Positions 11,313 through 21,900 of a stretch of DNA of 64,000 nt are shown here, piece after piece. The notes beneath the pieces are model-generated. The model did no database searches. It was not told where the DNA came from and worked only from the letters and a program-made list of their open reading frames with translations. Each line of letters starts with the position of its first letter. The first letter of the stretch is position 1. Both the position numbers and the translations under genes were made by a program. This DNA comes from Pholiota molesta (taxonomy: Eukaryota; Basidiomycota; Agaricomycetes; Agaricales; Strophariaceae), in contig JACGCK010000158.1 in the NCBI GenBank assembly GCA_014925825.1, positions 1-64,000 on the forward strand, in the 5' to 3' direction.

Positions 11313-12416
11313 ATGTCAATGCATGGTGACACCGAGGCCCAAATGCCTGATGTGTCTCAGGGCATTCCTGCTCCCCAATCCTCTTCTCCTTCGCCCACTG
11401 AAGCTGAAGAGCGTAGGACGCTCTGGCGCGCCATCTACGGCCTTGGTCACAACTTCGAAGCGTTCGTCACCCGCCAGGCTGACGAAACTACCGGCAACCG
11501 CGCCGCGCTATCCGCAATTGTCGAACGGCTCAATTTGCATCAAGCGCCCGCGGCGCCGGCACCCGTTGCGCCTGCCGCGCCTTCTGGCGGTGCTCCCCGT
11601 GTCCGCGAGCCTCGCATGTTCGATGGAACGGCTCAGCAGGTTGATCCCTTCGTGCGTGAAATCTCAAATTCTTTGTTTCTCCAACGCCGTGCTCTCGTTA
11701 CAAGCAAAGACAAATGCTTGTACTTCGGGTTCTATCTTAAGGATGGATCCCCGAGTGCGTGGTATACTTCCATTGAGAAGAACCACCCTGAGCTCATGGA
11801 AAATTATGATTTATTCCTCACTTCATTCAAAAAACATTTCGAAGATTCGGATCGCTATGCGACTGCTTTAGCTAAGCTTCGCAAACTCAAGCAGGCTCCG
11901 GGATCGGCGTCTAATTATGCGTTGCGTTTCCGCGAGCTCTCTTGGGAACTTGATCTGACGGATCAAACGGCGATTCAGATGTTTTATGACGGTCTCAAGG
12001 ACAATGTCAAGGACGCTCTGGCTGTTGCTTTACTCACCGATGTTCCTTCGGAACTCGATGATTATGTTAAGCTTGTCATTAATATTGACAACAAGCTTCA
12101 TCGTCGCAACCTTGAACGCCAGAATGGATCTTCTAAGGCCCCTAAGCCTTATTTCCCTCAGCTTCCTAATGATTCTCGTCCTTCCACCAACGCTCCTGCG
12201 GCTTCGTCGTCGAACAACGATGTTGTCCCAATGGAGGTTGACACGATTAAGCGTGGACCTATCACTCCGAGCGAACGCGAGCGTCGTCGCAAGGAAGGTT
12301 TATGTTTTTATTGCGGTCAAGGCAAACACACCGTCCATGACTGTCCCAATATGTCTGACGTTGCCAAGCGTAAATATACGCAAAAGTCCAAAGCTTCTCC
12401 TTCGGGAAAAGCTTGA
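11313..12416 (+). CDS. gag: Gag polyprotein of the Ty3/gypsy element
   Basis: A 367-residue uninterrupted frame from ATG 11313 to TGA 12414-12416. It has a Pro/Ala-rich N-terminus (residues about 75-95), a capsid-like retrotrans_gag region (residues about 95-270, including AWYTSIEKNHPEL and ALRFRELSWELDL) and a CCHC zinc knuckle near the C-terminus, CFYCGQGKHTVHDC (C-x2-C-x4-H-x4-C), followed by a basic tail. Its role is to form the cytoplasmic virus-like particle and bind element RNA. The stop codon lies in the spacer of a frameshift signal, so a minority of ribosomes should continue into pol. Confidence 0.95.
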   Translation: MSMHGDTEAQMPDVSQGIPAPQSSSPSPTEAEERRTLWRAIYGLGHNFEAFVTRQADETTGNRAALSAIVERLNLHQAPAAPAPVAPAAPSGGAPRVREPRMFDGTAQQVDPFVREISNSLFLQRRALVTSKDKCLYFGFYLKDGSPSAWYTSIEKNHPELMENYDLFLTSFKKHFEDSDRYATALAKLRKLKQAPGSASNYALRFRELSWELDLTDQTAIQMFYDGLKDNVKDALAVALLTDVPSELDDYVKLVINIDNKLHRRNLERQNGSSKAPKPYFPQLPNDSRPSTNAPAASSSNNDVVPMEVDTIKRGPITPSERERRRKEGLCFYCGQGKHTVHDCPNMSDVAKRKYTQKSKASPSGKA

Positions 12417-12452
12417 CCGGTAGCCCATCTTCACCAGTCCCAGGGCTACCGG
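12404..12452 (+). promoter_or_regulatory. Programmed -1 ribosomal frameshift signal
   Basis: The heptamer G GGA AAA (12404-12410) is in the correct phase for tandem slippage (gag codons GGA, AAA). A 6-base spacer (12411-12416) contains the last gag sense codon and the TGA. It is followed by a perfect 10-bp stem, CCGGTAGCCC (12417-12426) with GGGCTACCGG (12443-12452), and a 16-base loop. Slipping back one base enters exactly the frame of pol, which is open from there. All three parts of a classical signal are present with canonical spacing. Confidence 0.88.
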
Positions 12453-15400
12453 ATACAGATGTAGGGACTCATCTCTCACCTTCGGAGCCCATCCACCACG
12501 TCCAGCTCAATAATGGACAGTGGATTGCCTTCTCGTCTATTCCGTCTCCTTCTTATATTTTTGCCTCGCTTCGTGATTCGACTTCTCCTGATCATTTCTT
12601 TATCAATATTACTCTAAATTTCCCAAATCGAAAATCTATCTCTACTTATGCTCTTATTGACTGCGGCGCTTCTGCGTCTTGTATTTCGGAAGTCTTTTGT
12701 AATCGACATTCACTTCCTCGTCGATCAAAAGATGTACCGATTCCTATTCTCGCTGTGGACAATCGTCCTATAGCTTCCGGTCTTGTAACCCAAGACGTTT
12801 TGACTCAACTTTCCATGGACCGACATTCAGAGAATATCTCTTTGAGTGTTGTTTCCGTGGCTTTTCCCATAATTCTGGGTCTCGATTGGCTTAAATGCCA
12901 TAATCCAGACATCGACTGGAATAATCCAGATCTTACTCTTTCATGTTGTGGACTTTCACGCTCACCTGTCTACGTTCCTGCGAGAGGCTCCGGTCTTGAT
13001 CGCCTACCTCCTCGGAATACTCTTCACGAGTGTTCAATTACCACCGCCGGATTAGGCCTCGGTCTACATCGCGGTTCCTTGACTTCTCATTCTCCACGTT
13101 CAAAGCCGTCCCCTGCGACGTCTCCTTTCGAACATGATTCCGAAATATCTCTTTCGCCTTCACCTACGTATCTCTCGTATCTCACAAAGTGGACCGGCTT
13201 CGGTCGCTCTTCTTTTGAGAATCCTTTGCCTTCTCGTAAACCTGATATCTCCATTTCGAATCCTCATCGCTTTGCTAAATATTCTAAAAATTCTCCTGTT
13301 ACTGCTCTTCGTTTTGTGCCTACGAATTCTCCCGCCTACGTCGCTGCAACTTCTTCTCTCGCAGATGACATTTCCGAATCCAAAGACCCTCTTCCGTCTA
13401 CAGATTCTTCTCCATTTGTTCCTGGAAAATATATGGCTTGGGCCAACACCGTTTTCTCCTCGACTAAGGTCGATAACCTTCCTCCTCATCGTCCTTACGA
13501 TTGCGCTATCGACATTGAGGAGGGGAAGGATCCTCCTTTTGGTCCTATGTATCGACTCACCCAGGATGAGCAAAAGGCGCTCTCCGAATACGTGGATGAA
13601 CACGTCAAGAAAGGGTTCATCCGCCGTTCGACGTCTTCAGCGGCCTCTCCCATCCTCTTCACCAAACGTAAAACGGGCGATCTCCGTCTTTGCGTGGACT
13701 ATCGTGGTCTCAACGCCATCACAAAGAAAAACAGGTATCCTCTCCCCCATATTGATGATCTTCTCGACCGCACTCGCGGATGCAAACTCTTCACGGTCCT
13801 CAACCTGAAGAATGCTTTTAATCTTATTCGTATTCGCGCTGGCGACGAGTGGAAAACTGCTTTCCGGACCTCTCTAGGTCTTTATGAGTACCTCGTCATG
13901 CCATTTGGGTTGACCAATGCCCCCGCGACCTTTCAAGCTTTCATTCAGGACACGTTACGTGACTATGTCGGCGTGTTCTGCGTCGTTTACCTTGACGATA
14001 TTCTTATCTTTTCTCGCACCCAAGACGAGCATGACGCTCAAGTCAAGCTCGTCCTCGACCGTCTTCGCGACGCACAGCTCTTTGCTAACGCAAAGAAATG
14101 TGAGTTCGATAAAACAGAGGTCGAGTATCTCGGGTATCTTCTCGGTGCTGACGGCATCAAGATGAACCCAAAGAAACTTTCCACCATTGCTGAGTGGCCG
14201 GCTCCTCATGCCACTCGCGATATTCAATCATTTTTGGGCTTTACCAATTTTTATCGTCGTTTTATTCCTCATTATGCTTCAATCGCCCTCCCATTAAATT
14301 CTCTCACACATAAAAACGCGACTTTCTCTTATTCTGATGTTGCGCATGACGCGTTTGAAAAGCTCAAGCGCGCTTTCACTTCTTATCCCGTTCTCCATCA
14401 CTTTGATCCCTCTAGACCTGCTACTCTCGCCACAGACGCATCTGATTTTGCTCTGTCTGGCATCCTTCAACAACCCGACGATGATGGCCAACTTCATCCC
14501 GTCGCGTACCATTCTCGCAAGTTCTCCCCTTCCGAAATTAACTACGAAGTTCATGACAAGGAACTTCTCGCTATCGTGGATTCCTTCCGCGACATGCGAC
14601 CGTGGTTAATGGGAACTTCGCACCCCATCTCGGTCATTTGTGACCACAAAAATCTTGAGTATTTTATGTCTTCTCATGTTCTTAATCGCCGTCAAGCTCG
14701 GTGGTCTATGTTTCTTTCCGAGTTCGATTTTCGACTCGATTGGGCTCCTGGTTCCAAGAACGTCGCTGACGCTTCGTCGCGACGTCCAGACTATTTCCCT
14801 AAAAAGGGAGATGACGTCTTGGAGTACCAAAAGAAAGCATTAATTTCTCCTATTCACACCGAACGTATTTTTCCCGCTGATGCTACAGATTATATTGCGG
14901 CGATCAATGCCATTTCTTTTTCTCCTCCTGTCAACGCTCTCACCACTCTCGCCATTGACAATTCGGAACTTCTCGAACGTTTTAAAACCGCGTTTCGTGA
15001 AGATACCGAGTGGCGTGAGGCGGTTCTCAGAGGCGATTCCGACTTTACCTTCCAGGACGATATGGTCTTTCACAAGGGCCGTGTCTACGTTCCCAAGTCT
15101 CTACGCGCCGAGATTTTGTTCTCGCGTCATGACTGCGTTCTTGGTGGTCATCCCGGCCGGACCAACACGGTACAGAGAGTCCTTCGTGACTACTCCTGGC
15201 CTGGGATCTACACCTACGTGCGTCGTTACGTCTCGGCGTGCGATACGTGCTGTCGTACCAAGATACCACGTCATAAACCCTATGGCCTTCTCCAACCTCT
15301 CGACATTCCCAACCGTCCTTGGAAATCGCTATCAATGGACTTCATCGTCAAGCTTCCGAAGTCCCATGGGTATGATTCAATTTTTGTCATTTGTGATCGT

Positions 15401-16759
15401 TTAACTCGCGCTGCACATTTCATTCCGTGCAACGAGTCTATGACTGCTTTCGACCTTGCGTGGATCTTCATCGACCGCATTTTTCGCTACCACGGTCTTC
15501 CTGATTCTATTATTTCTGACCGTGGTGCTCTCTTTGTTTCGAATTTTTGGAAAGAACTAACAAAGCGTCTCGACATTGAGTCACGAACTTCTACAGCTTT
15601 CCACCCGTGCTCAGATGGTCTCACGGAACGTACCAACCAGACTCTTGAGACCTATCTGCGCGCGTACTCGTCTTACCAGCAAGACGACTGGGTTGACTAC
15701 CTTCCTCTCGCCGAGTTTGTATTCAACAACAGCGATAACGCCTCCACCAAACAATCTCCTTTCTTCGCCAACTACGGTTTCCATCCCACTTTCTCTCCCA
15801 AACTCTCCGAAAACGTATCAGTCCCAGCCGCCTCCGATCTCACTGAACGCCTAGACATCATTCACCAAGAACTTCGTGCCGAACTCACGTATTCACAAGA
15901 AAAACAACAAAAATATTTCAACGAACATGCTCTCTCCTCCCCTCACTACCAACCCGACCAACTAGTCTGGCTCCTACGTCGTAACATCCGTACCACCCGT
16001 CCCTCTCTCAAGCTTGATCACCGCCGCCTTGGACCTTATCCAATTGTTCAAGAAGTCGGCAAGCAATCCTATCTTCTTTGTCTTCCCTCCTATCTCTCTC
16101 GTCTCCACCCCGTCTTCCACACCTCTCTCCTCGAACCCTATAATGACCCCTCCGAATTCCATTCCCATTCCGATCCCGAGCCTTTCTCTATTTCCGACCC
16201 CGCCTTATCCATTTCTAACATCCTCGACTCTCGTAAAACCGGCCATCGTTACGAATACCTCGTACATTGGTTCAGCTTACCCGACGCCGAAAACTCCTGG
16301 GTTCCCCTCTCCGACATTCCTTCTTCTTCTAATGAACTTATAGAAAAATTCCACCGTCGTCACCCTCGTGCACCACGGCCTCATCCTTTAATTCTTCAAC
16401 AACAATTTCCCTTCGATACTAATATTTCTGATCCCTCACAGCCTCCGTCGTCCGTCGCTCCCGCGCCCGCTCCGCCGTCCCCGTCCTCCGTCCATGCCCC
16501 ATCCGCTCCATTGCCCCACAATGTCCCTGGTCCCTCGGTTCCCACACGGTCTCTGTTACCCCAACGGTCACTTTCTGCTGAACGGTCACTCGTAGATAGT
16601 AATCTTGGTGTGTCTTCTGCTTCTGTATTTCATCCTATTCGTCCTATTTCTCCCCCATTATTTTCACAAAATCTTCGTTCTAATTACGTTCCTCCCACTT
16701 CCACTACTTTACTTTCTGGTCGTGTTTCCAAACCTCCCACTCGTTACACTCCCTCGTAA
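12413..16759 (+). CDS. pol: Pol polyprotein: protease, RT, RNase H, integrase, chromodomain
   Basis: About 1,448 residues in the -1 frame relative to gag, with no ATG at its beginning, so it should be made as Gag-Pol by frameshifting. In order: aspartic protease (ALIDCGASASCIS, residues about 80-95); reverse transcriptase (RLCVDYRGLN, PFGLTNAPATFQ, YLDDILIFS, residues about 370-560); RNase H (ATDASDFALSG, ICDHKNLEYF); integrase with an HHCC zinc region (GGHPG...CDTCC) and the DDE core (SMDFIVKLP, ISDRGALFVS, DGLTERTNQ); a chromodomain (residues about 1250-1310, ending NSWVPLSDI); and a Pro/Ser-rich tail. RT motif A reads VLNLKNAFNLIRI where the family has Asp in place of the first Asn (codon AAC 13802-13804). 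Loss of that metal-binding Asp should abolish polymerase activity. Confidence 0.95.
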   Translation: MTGSPSSPVPGLPDTDVGTHLSPSEPIHHVQLNNGQWIAFSSIPSPSYIFASLRDSTSPDHFFINITLNFPNRKSISTYALIDCGASASCISEVFCNRHSLPRRSKDVPIPILAVDNRPIASGLVTQDVLTQLSMDRHSENISLSVVSVAFPIILGLDWLKCHNPDIDWNNPDLTLSCCGLSRSPVYVPARGSGLDRLPPRNTLHECSITTAGLGLGLHRGSLTSHSPRSKPSPATSPFEHDSEISLSPSPTYLSYLTKWTGFGRSSFENPLPSRKPDISISNPHRFAKYSKNSPVTALRFVPTNSPAYVAATSSLADDISESKDPLPSTDSSPFVPGKYMAWANTVFSSTKVDNLPPHRPYDCAIDIEEGKDPPFGPMYRLTQDEQKALSEYVDEHVKKGFIRRSTSSAASPILFTKRKTGDLRLCVDYRGLNAITKKNRYPLPHIDDLLDRTRGCKLFTVLNLKNAFNLIRIRAGDEWKTAFRTSLGLYEYLVMPFGLTNAPATFQAFIQDTLRDYVGVFCVVYLDDILIFSRTQDEHDAQVKLVLDRLRDAQLFANAKKCEFDKTEVEYLGYLLGADGIKMNPKKLSTIAEWPAPHATRDIQSFLGFTNFYRRFIPHYASIALPLNSLTHKNATFSYSDVAHDAFEKLKRAFTSYPVLHHFDPSRPATLATDASDFALSGILQQPDDDGQLHPVAYHSRKFSPSEINYEVHDKELLAIVDSFRDMRPWLMGTSHPISVICDHKNLEYFMSSHVLNRRQARWSMFLSEFDFRLDWAPGSKNVADASSRRPDYFPKKGDDVLEYQKKALISPIHTERIFPADATDYIAAINAISFSPPVNALTTLAIDNSELLERFKTAFREDTEWREAVLRGDSDFTFQDDMVFHKGRVYVPKSLRAEILFSRHDCVLGGHPGRTNTVQRVLRDYSWPGIYTYVRRYVSACDTCCRTKIPRHKPYGLLQPLDIPNRPWKSLSMDFIVKLPKSHGYDSIFVICDRLTRAAHFIPCNESMTAFDLAWIFIDRIFRYHGLPDSIISDRGALFVSNFWKELTKRLDIESRTSTAFHPCSDGLTERTNQTLETYLRAYSSYQQDDWVDYLPLAEFVFNNSDNASTKQSPFFANYGFHPTFSPKLSENVSVPAASDLTERLDIIHQELRAELTYSQEKQQKYFNEHALSSPHYQPDQLVWLLRRNIRTTRPSLKLDHRRLGPYPIVQEVGKQSYLLCLPSYLSRLHPVFHTSLLEPYNDPSEFHSHSDPEPFSISDPALSISNILDSRKTGHRYEYLVHWFSLPDAENSWVPLSDIPSSSNELIEKFHRRHPRAPRPHPLILQQQFPFDTNISDPSQPPSSVAPAPAPPSPSSVHAPSAPLPHNVPGPSVPTRSLLPQRSLSAERSLVDSNLGVSSASVFHPIRPISPPLFSQNLRSNYVPPTSTTLLSGRVSKPPTRYTPS

Positions 16760-16768
16760 AAAGGGAGA
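16758..16768 (+). promoter_or_regulatory. Polypurine tract
   Basis: AAAAAGGGAGA starts inside the pol stop codon and ends three bases before the 3' LTR, the usual position for the plus-strand primer. Confidence 0.75.
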
Positions 16769-16771
16769 TGA

Positions 16772-16914
16772 TGTTATGATCAAGTCCGTAGTTAGTCATG
16801 TGTTTTGTCTCACCTAGCTTACTTAGTCCGTACGTAGCTCACTTGTACGTCTCGTCGAAACAACGCGTATCTTAACTCGTTATTCACGTCCTCGCCAAGT
16901 CCCTGACCGTAACA
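16772..16914 (+). repeat. 3' LTR
   Basis: 143 bp, identical to 11095-11237; followed directly by the target duplication GTTTT. Confidence 0.97.
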
Positions 16915-17146
16915 GTTTTGGCGTCCCCTTTCACTTCTGCCCATCCTCTGCCCATCCTCGCGTCTGCTCTCGTCAACAACCGCAACACACGCACGCGACA
17001 ACGATGCCCGCGCGCAACATTTAAGAACATGGGAGTTGGATAAAACAGGGAAGACCCGGGCAGCGGGAGATCCGCCACGTATGTCGCCGTCCTCTGCCCT
17101 TTGTCCCCCTCACCACCTCCCTCCCCTTCAGCCGTACAAGCCATAT

Positions 17147-17228
17147 TTGTGCAATACTCACTACTATTGTAACAAAAATGTTGTGCAATATTCAATTACA
17201 GTTGTAGGTGAGATTATTGCACCATTCC
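17147..17228 (+). repeat. Left terminal inverted repeat of the KDZ element
   Basis: Aligns with the reverse complement of 32137-32218 over 82 positions, with matches concentrated in TTGTGCAATAC, TACAGTTGTAGG and ATTGCACCATTCC. It contains GTGCAA in both orientations, the same core as the internal arrays. Confidence 0.8.
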
Positions 17229-17690
17229 TTCTTATATGCTGCCCTACATGTGAGCCTACCCCTCCCTTGAGGGTGGTGCAATATTTCTAAGTTGTGCAAA
17301 AGACTGCCGTGTTCCGTTGTTTCTTTCCGGTAGCTGGTCCCTTATACGCATCACGTCTCGCAACCTTTGATGCGCCTTCATATGTTATTTCTGCAGCACT
17401 ATAAATATAAATATGCTGGCCTGGTTTGCTTCAGAATGGTTTGCTCGCAGATTGCTCTACAATCAGCCCATTGATACCGTCCGTTTCCCGCTGCTCTATT
17501 ATTACTGCCTTAATTTGCTCTATTATTACCGCCCTCATTCTGTGCCTTTCCCCAGGGTTGTTTCACGCTCATTCGACCGTTAAGCACCCGAGAGCAATGT
17601 CCAACTGAATGAATACACAACTATGCAGCAAAGTCTATAATCGCAGTGTGGTGATACGACTCTGGCCTTCCTAAAATTAGCTGCTCGCAC
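17229..17690. other. Subterminal DNA of the KDZ element, no gene
   Basis: Scattered GTGCAA motifs occur (about 17276 and 17293), plus a short imperfect duplication of TGCTCTATTATTAC around 17490-17530. No coding region is evident. Confidence 0.4.
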
Positions 17691-18800
17691 TGTCCTTGGA
17701 ATGGTGCAATACCGTGAATTTGTGCAATACTGATTTGGTGCAACACTGACTTGTGCATGTGCTCCGGTGCGGCTGCGGACTTGCAGAGTGGTGCAACATT
17801 CAGTACTTGTGCAAAACAGATCATACGCGTGCCTTGCCCAGAGAGTGGTGCAATATTTTCGCTACCTCGCCTTCGCATTGAGTGGTGCAATACTGTGAGT
17901 TTGTTCAGTACAAATGTGGTGCAATACTGACTAGTGCATGTATTCCGGCGCCGCCGAAAGTGGTGCAACATTCAGCAGTTGTGCAAAACAGACTGAACAT
18001 CTTGCGCGGAGAGTGGTGCAATAGTATCTTCCCCACCCCGCCTTCGCATTTTGTGGTGCAGTATTGTGAGTTGGTGCAGTACAAATATGGTGCAATACTG
18101 ACCGGTGCATGTATCCGGCGCCGCGAAGAGTTGTGCAACATTCTGAGTCGATAGTTGTGCAAGACTGCCCATACGCCTTGTGCGAAGAGTGGTGCAGTAC
18201 TGTGAGCTTGTGCAGTACAGATCTGGTGCAATACCGACGTGCATTTCTTCCGGCGACGCGAAGAGTGGTGCAATATTCGGTAGTTGTGCAATCATTATAG
18301 ACCGCACACCTCAACCAGAAAGTGGTGCAATACTGAGAGCTTATGCACTATTGTCCGCATGCCTTAGTGGTGCAGTACTTCCCCCACCCCGCTCTCTTGC
18401 TTCCCTGGACTTGGAGTTGTAACTTGTGTAACACGGGTAAATTTTGTACATTGCTCATTAATATGAACCTTTCGTGCCATATCCAACCAAGCTACCAAGA
18501 ATATTCTGAATAACCAGCGCCTCTTCAACAGCGCCTCAGTGGTGGAAAGTTTAATGGAAGCACGCTGGCGGCTGAACCACTGAAAAGTGGTGCAACAGGG
18601 TGAGTTTTGTGCAATATCTACGGAGCCGATGCTGTGCACGCATTATCGCGTTCAGTGGTGCACAAATCAACGGAAGCACACGGGAGAGTTGTGCACAAAT
18701 ACCCCGGATATGCCTTGCCTGACACTCGAGTAGTGGCTGCGTAGTGGTGCAGTAGTAATTTCCTCACTGCGCTTCCGTTAAATGGTGCAATACCGCGAAG
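17691..18800 (+). repeat. Left subterminal GTGCAA array
   Basis: Imperfect tandem units, each with GTGGTGCAATA and GTTGTGCAA-type cores separated by less conserved DNA, including the recurring stretch ending GCATGTATCCGGCGCCG. Units are clearest at 17875-18300. All cores face the same way, toward the inside of the element. No gene is present in the array. Confidence 0.8.
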
Positions 18801-18955
18801 TCACCACTTTCCATTGTACAAGACACATAGAACGTCAATCTGCATCTTCCCAACTTCCTATGGTACTTAGATAATTTAAAATTATCACTTATGTATCACA
18901 ATCTATCAATCACCGTTCTCGACGAGACATAGTATTTGAACAAAGTATAAATGTG

Positions 18956-21900
18956 CTACGATTTGGTGATCTTAGGTGCGTCAAACTCGCCGGGAAGTGC
19001 AAGGCTTGGGTCAAATATAATGGCCTGCATGCGAGCGATATACGCTGGCACGTCTTTCCAAAGATACCTGAAGTGCAACATTAGTGATTTATACATTCCG
19101 GCCTGACGTTTAGCATAAGCGATTAGTCCTTCAGCCCGCATTTCCGACATTGAATCACCAGACTGCCATGCGGTGACATCGGCTTTTGATTCCCAATCGC
19201 TTGCTTTCCATGCAAAGAACCGTTGGACACGCATCATTTCTTCCGTTAGAAGAGAGACTTCTTCTGTAAAGCGGTTGGCGCGGGCCCGGGACTTCGCCCA
19301 CTCGATCCGGACACCTGAACCACAGCATCAACTTGACATAACCAAATGAAACTGGAATGAAAATGCTCACCTTCACGAAAATGGTCAGCCTGTGGCTTAT
19401 CGATTCGATCAACGGCAACTCTCCTCCATATCCAAGATATTTCTCGCTTCCCTTCCGACTGTTTCGCTTTACCTTCCGATAGGTCACGAATATCTTCTGA
19501 TTTGAGTGGAAGGAAGTCGTTTTGCCACTCGGTTTCATCTAACATGGTCCCTAAACAAGAAAGAGCATCGTAGGCGACACGGTACTCGTTGGCGGCCGTG
19601 TTGATTCGCTTTTGGATCCCATCCAATGTATTTCTTGCACGTGTATTTGCACCTTGACCTCGAACGAAACGGTCCTTGAACTTGAAAACGTGAGCACGTA
19701 CTTGAAGTTGCGCTCGAAGATCGTCGAGAGCCTCCGACGCCTGAGGGATTCGTAGATCAAATTCGAGCCGGCGATATTGCTCCGGAACGGCGATTAGATT
19801 TTTGATTTGTGATGGCAGCCATAGAGATAATTCGTGAGCCTTGAGTTCAGCAGTATGATCAAGCTTACGCAGTGATGCATCGCGTAACCTGGCGACCGCT
19901 GGAAGGTAAAGGACCTGATATTTCTCCCAGGCCTCAATCTTCCGTATCAAGGTATTTCCACGTAGGATGATTTTGGTGTGTTGTCGATCCAGTGCGTGAT
20001 CCCACAACTTCAAACATGCCTCCTTGTAAGAACGCCTGTTAGAAGGCATTGGTAGAGTAAGTAGTTGTCAAAAATTATGTTTTCGAATGAACATACTGTT
20101 CATTCTCTAAATCAATTCCTGTTGAGATTAACACACTTGGTGTCACCTCGTCATCCAATGAGAAATCTTTACCCTGTTCCAACAGACATTGTTCTTCTTC
20201 GGCTAATGCACGTCGTACAGCAGCCTGAGTCGGTCCTTCAATTGTGGACATCAATACAAGTAATGAAATTGAGCAATGAGTCGACACGCGTACCTGATAC
20301 CGTACTTTCGAACGGGTTACGCAGCGACGAATTGGCTTCCCAAGCTTCGACTTCTTTAGTCCATTCGTCGAGGCTTTCACGCGAGATTGTGCTCTCAAGT
20401 TCTTGGTGACCGATGACGTGTTCGGCCATATCGCGTGCGGCTGCCATGACTTTTCGCAACAAGCTTGCACCTAAGATACGTACAACATTCCAATCAGATA
20501 CCATCGATTAAACGAAGGATCACTTACCTAGACCAGTGATTTTTTATGATTCTCATCTCCGAAGTGGACGTCGAGGGTATCTCGACATGAACCCGGTCCC
20601 ATTTCCTTCGTACTCGGCGCCAAAGCGTTGGGGCCGACCCAACCACGCTCCGGCGATTCACCTTCAGTTCGTCCGACGTTCTTCGTGAGGTTAAAGGAGA
20701 ATTGCGTCCGGCATTTCGCCACATGTGCTGGCAGATGGAATTTCGGAACGAGAAACGTGACTTGTCGGCCCTCTTGAAACAGAAAAAAGTCGGATCCCGG
20801 GCTATAACCTGCCATTCTTTTTCGCAAGTGAATCGACCACTGACAAACAATATCGTAGGAGATTACGAATGTCTTGACTTCGGTATTCTTCATTGTAGAG
20901 TGGAATATGTAATCCATGTTGCAATACCTGAGATAAATGCCCTTTGAGAATTTAAACACTGAAAGACAAGAAAATACTTACCGTTCACCTTTCTGAAGCT
21001 GAGCGACAGCATTTGGGCGTTTCATATCATGCCGCGAGCATACCACTGCCCCGACACCAGTCACTGCATGACCTTGCCCTGGTTTTGTTTCCGAGAGATT
21101 TACTGCATCGTGACGCGAGCACGAGCTTTTCTAGAAACATTATAAAATTGTCAATAATCCAGAATTTGAGAATTACCATTTACTGACCGGTTCTTTTTCG
21201 GATATGTAATTCTTCAGATGTTCGCGATATCGTGTTTCTTCGACAAAATATGAGTATCCCTTGCTTAAGCCAGGGTCAGAGTCATGACTTGAAACGTTCT
21301 TGCGTTTGAGACGGAAGTTGGCATCGATCGAGATGAATAGAGTATCCAGAAACCTAAAAAACATTGAGGATGACTGATTCAATAAAACCAAAGATAAATA
21401 CTCACTGAAACTCCTTGGGACGTTCTGTCCAATTTTCTGGCATGTTCTTGCCAGGCTGAGGACATGCCGGACATAGAACCGCGCATTCCCCCTCTTTCGT
21501 GGTCGCAACTCCTTTAGGATCATGCCCTCTACCCGCCCGCTTCAACATTGACAGATGTCGCCATTCATGAATCATACGTAGGAATGAAGGATAACGATCC
21601 TATAGGAAGCATTCAGCTAGAGCCTCAAACTCTCCACAGACGAAACAAAACAATACCTTTGGGGTGCGCATTCCTGTGTTGTCAGTAAGCCGACTTAAGG
21701 AATAATAAAACTGGAATGCGGACATCTTGGATTCGTATGATAATATCTCAAAGAGATCTAATACCTCCATTGTTGCTGCAGTTTTTGGGTTGGTGACGGT
21801 GGCAGGAAATAGGCGGGCGCGGAGCAATTGCACGGTATGCAGTTGAGTATCACTTCCACAACCACAGAAATCCAGCCCAATTTCGTGTATACCATTTGAA

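Larger units (their letters stand above)
11095..16914 (+). mobile_element. Ty3/gypsy chromovirus, complete with identical LTRs
   Basis: A 5,820-bp LTR retrotransposon: 5' LTR 11095-11237, primer site, gag 11313-12416, pol in the -1 frame to 16759, polypurine tract, and 3' LTR 16772-16914. The LTRs begin TGTTA and end TAACA, and the 143 bases are identical by direct reading, so insertion is recent. The 5-bp sequence GTTTT flanks both sides (11090-11094 and 16915-16919), a perfect target duplication. The integrase is followed by a chromodomain, which in this clade guides insertion to particular chromatin. Domain order places it in the chromoviruses. One catalytic residue of the reverse transcriptase is changed (see pol), so the copy may be unable to copy itself. 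Confidence 0.97.

Noticed and set aside
12413..12415. TTG as a start codon for pol
   Set aside because: It lies inside the gag stop region and directly downstream of a canonical slippery site; frameshifting explains expression far better than non-ATG initiation in a eukaryote.
12655..12700. DCGA instead of DSGA/DTGA at the protease active site as a defect
   Set aside because: The catalytic Asp and Gly are present, and to my knowledge a Cys at this position occurs in other fungal Ty3/gypsy proteases, so it is not evidence of inactivation.
17621..18314. Minus-strand frames rich in CTT, APLF and CTSQYCTT peptides
   Set aside because: Same cause: they are translations of the left subterminal repeat array.
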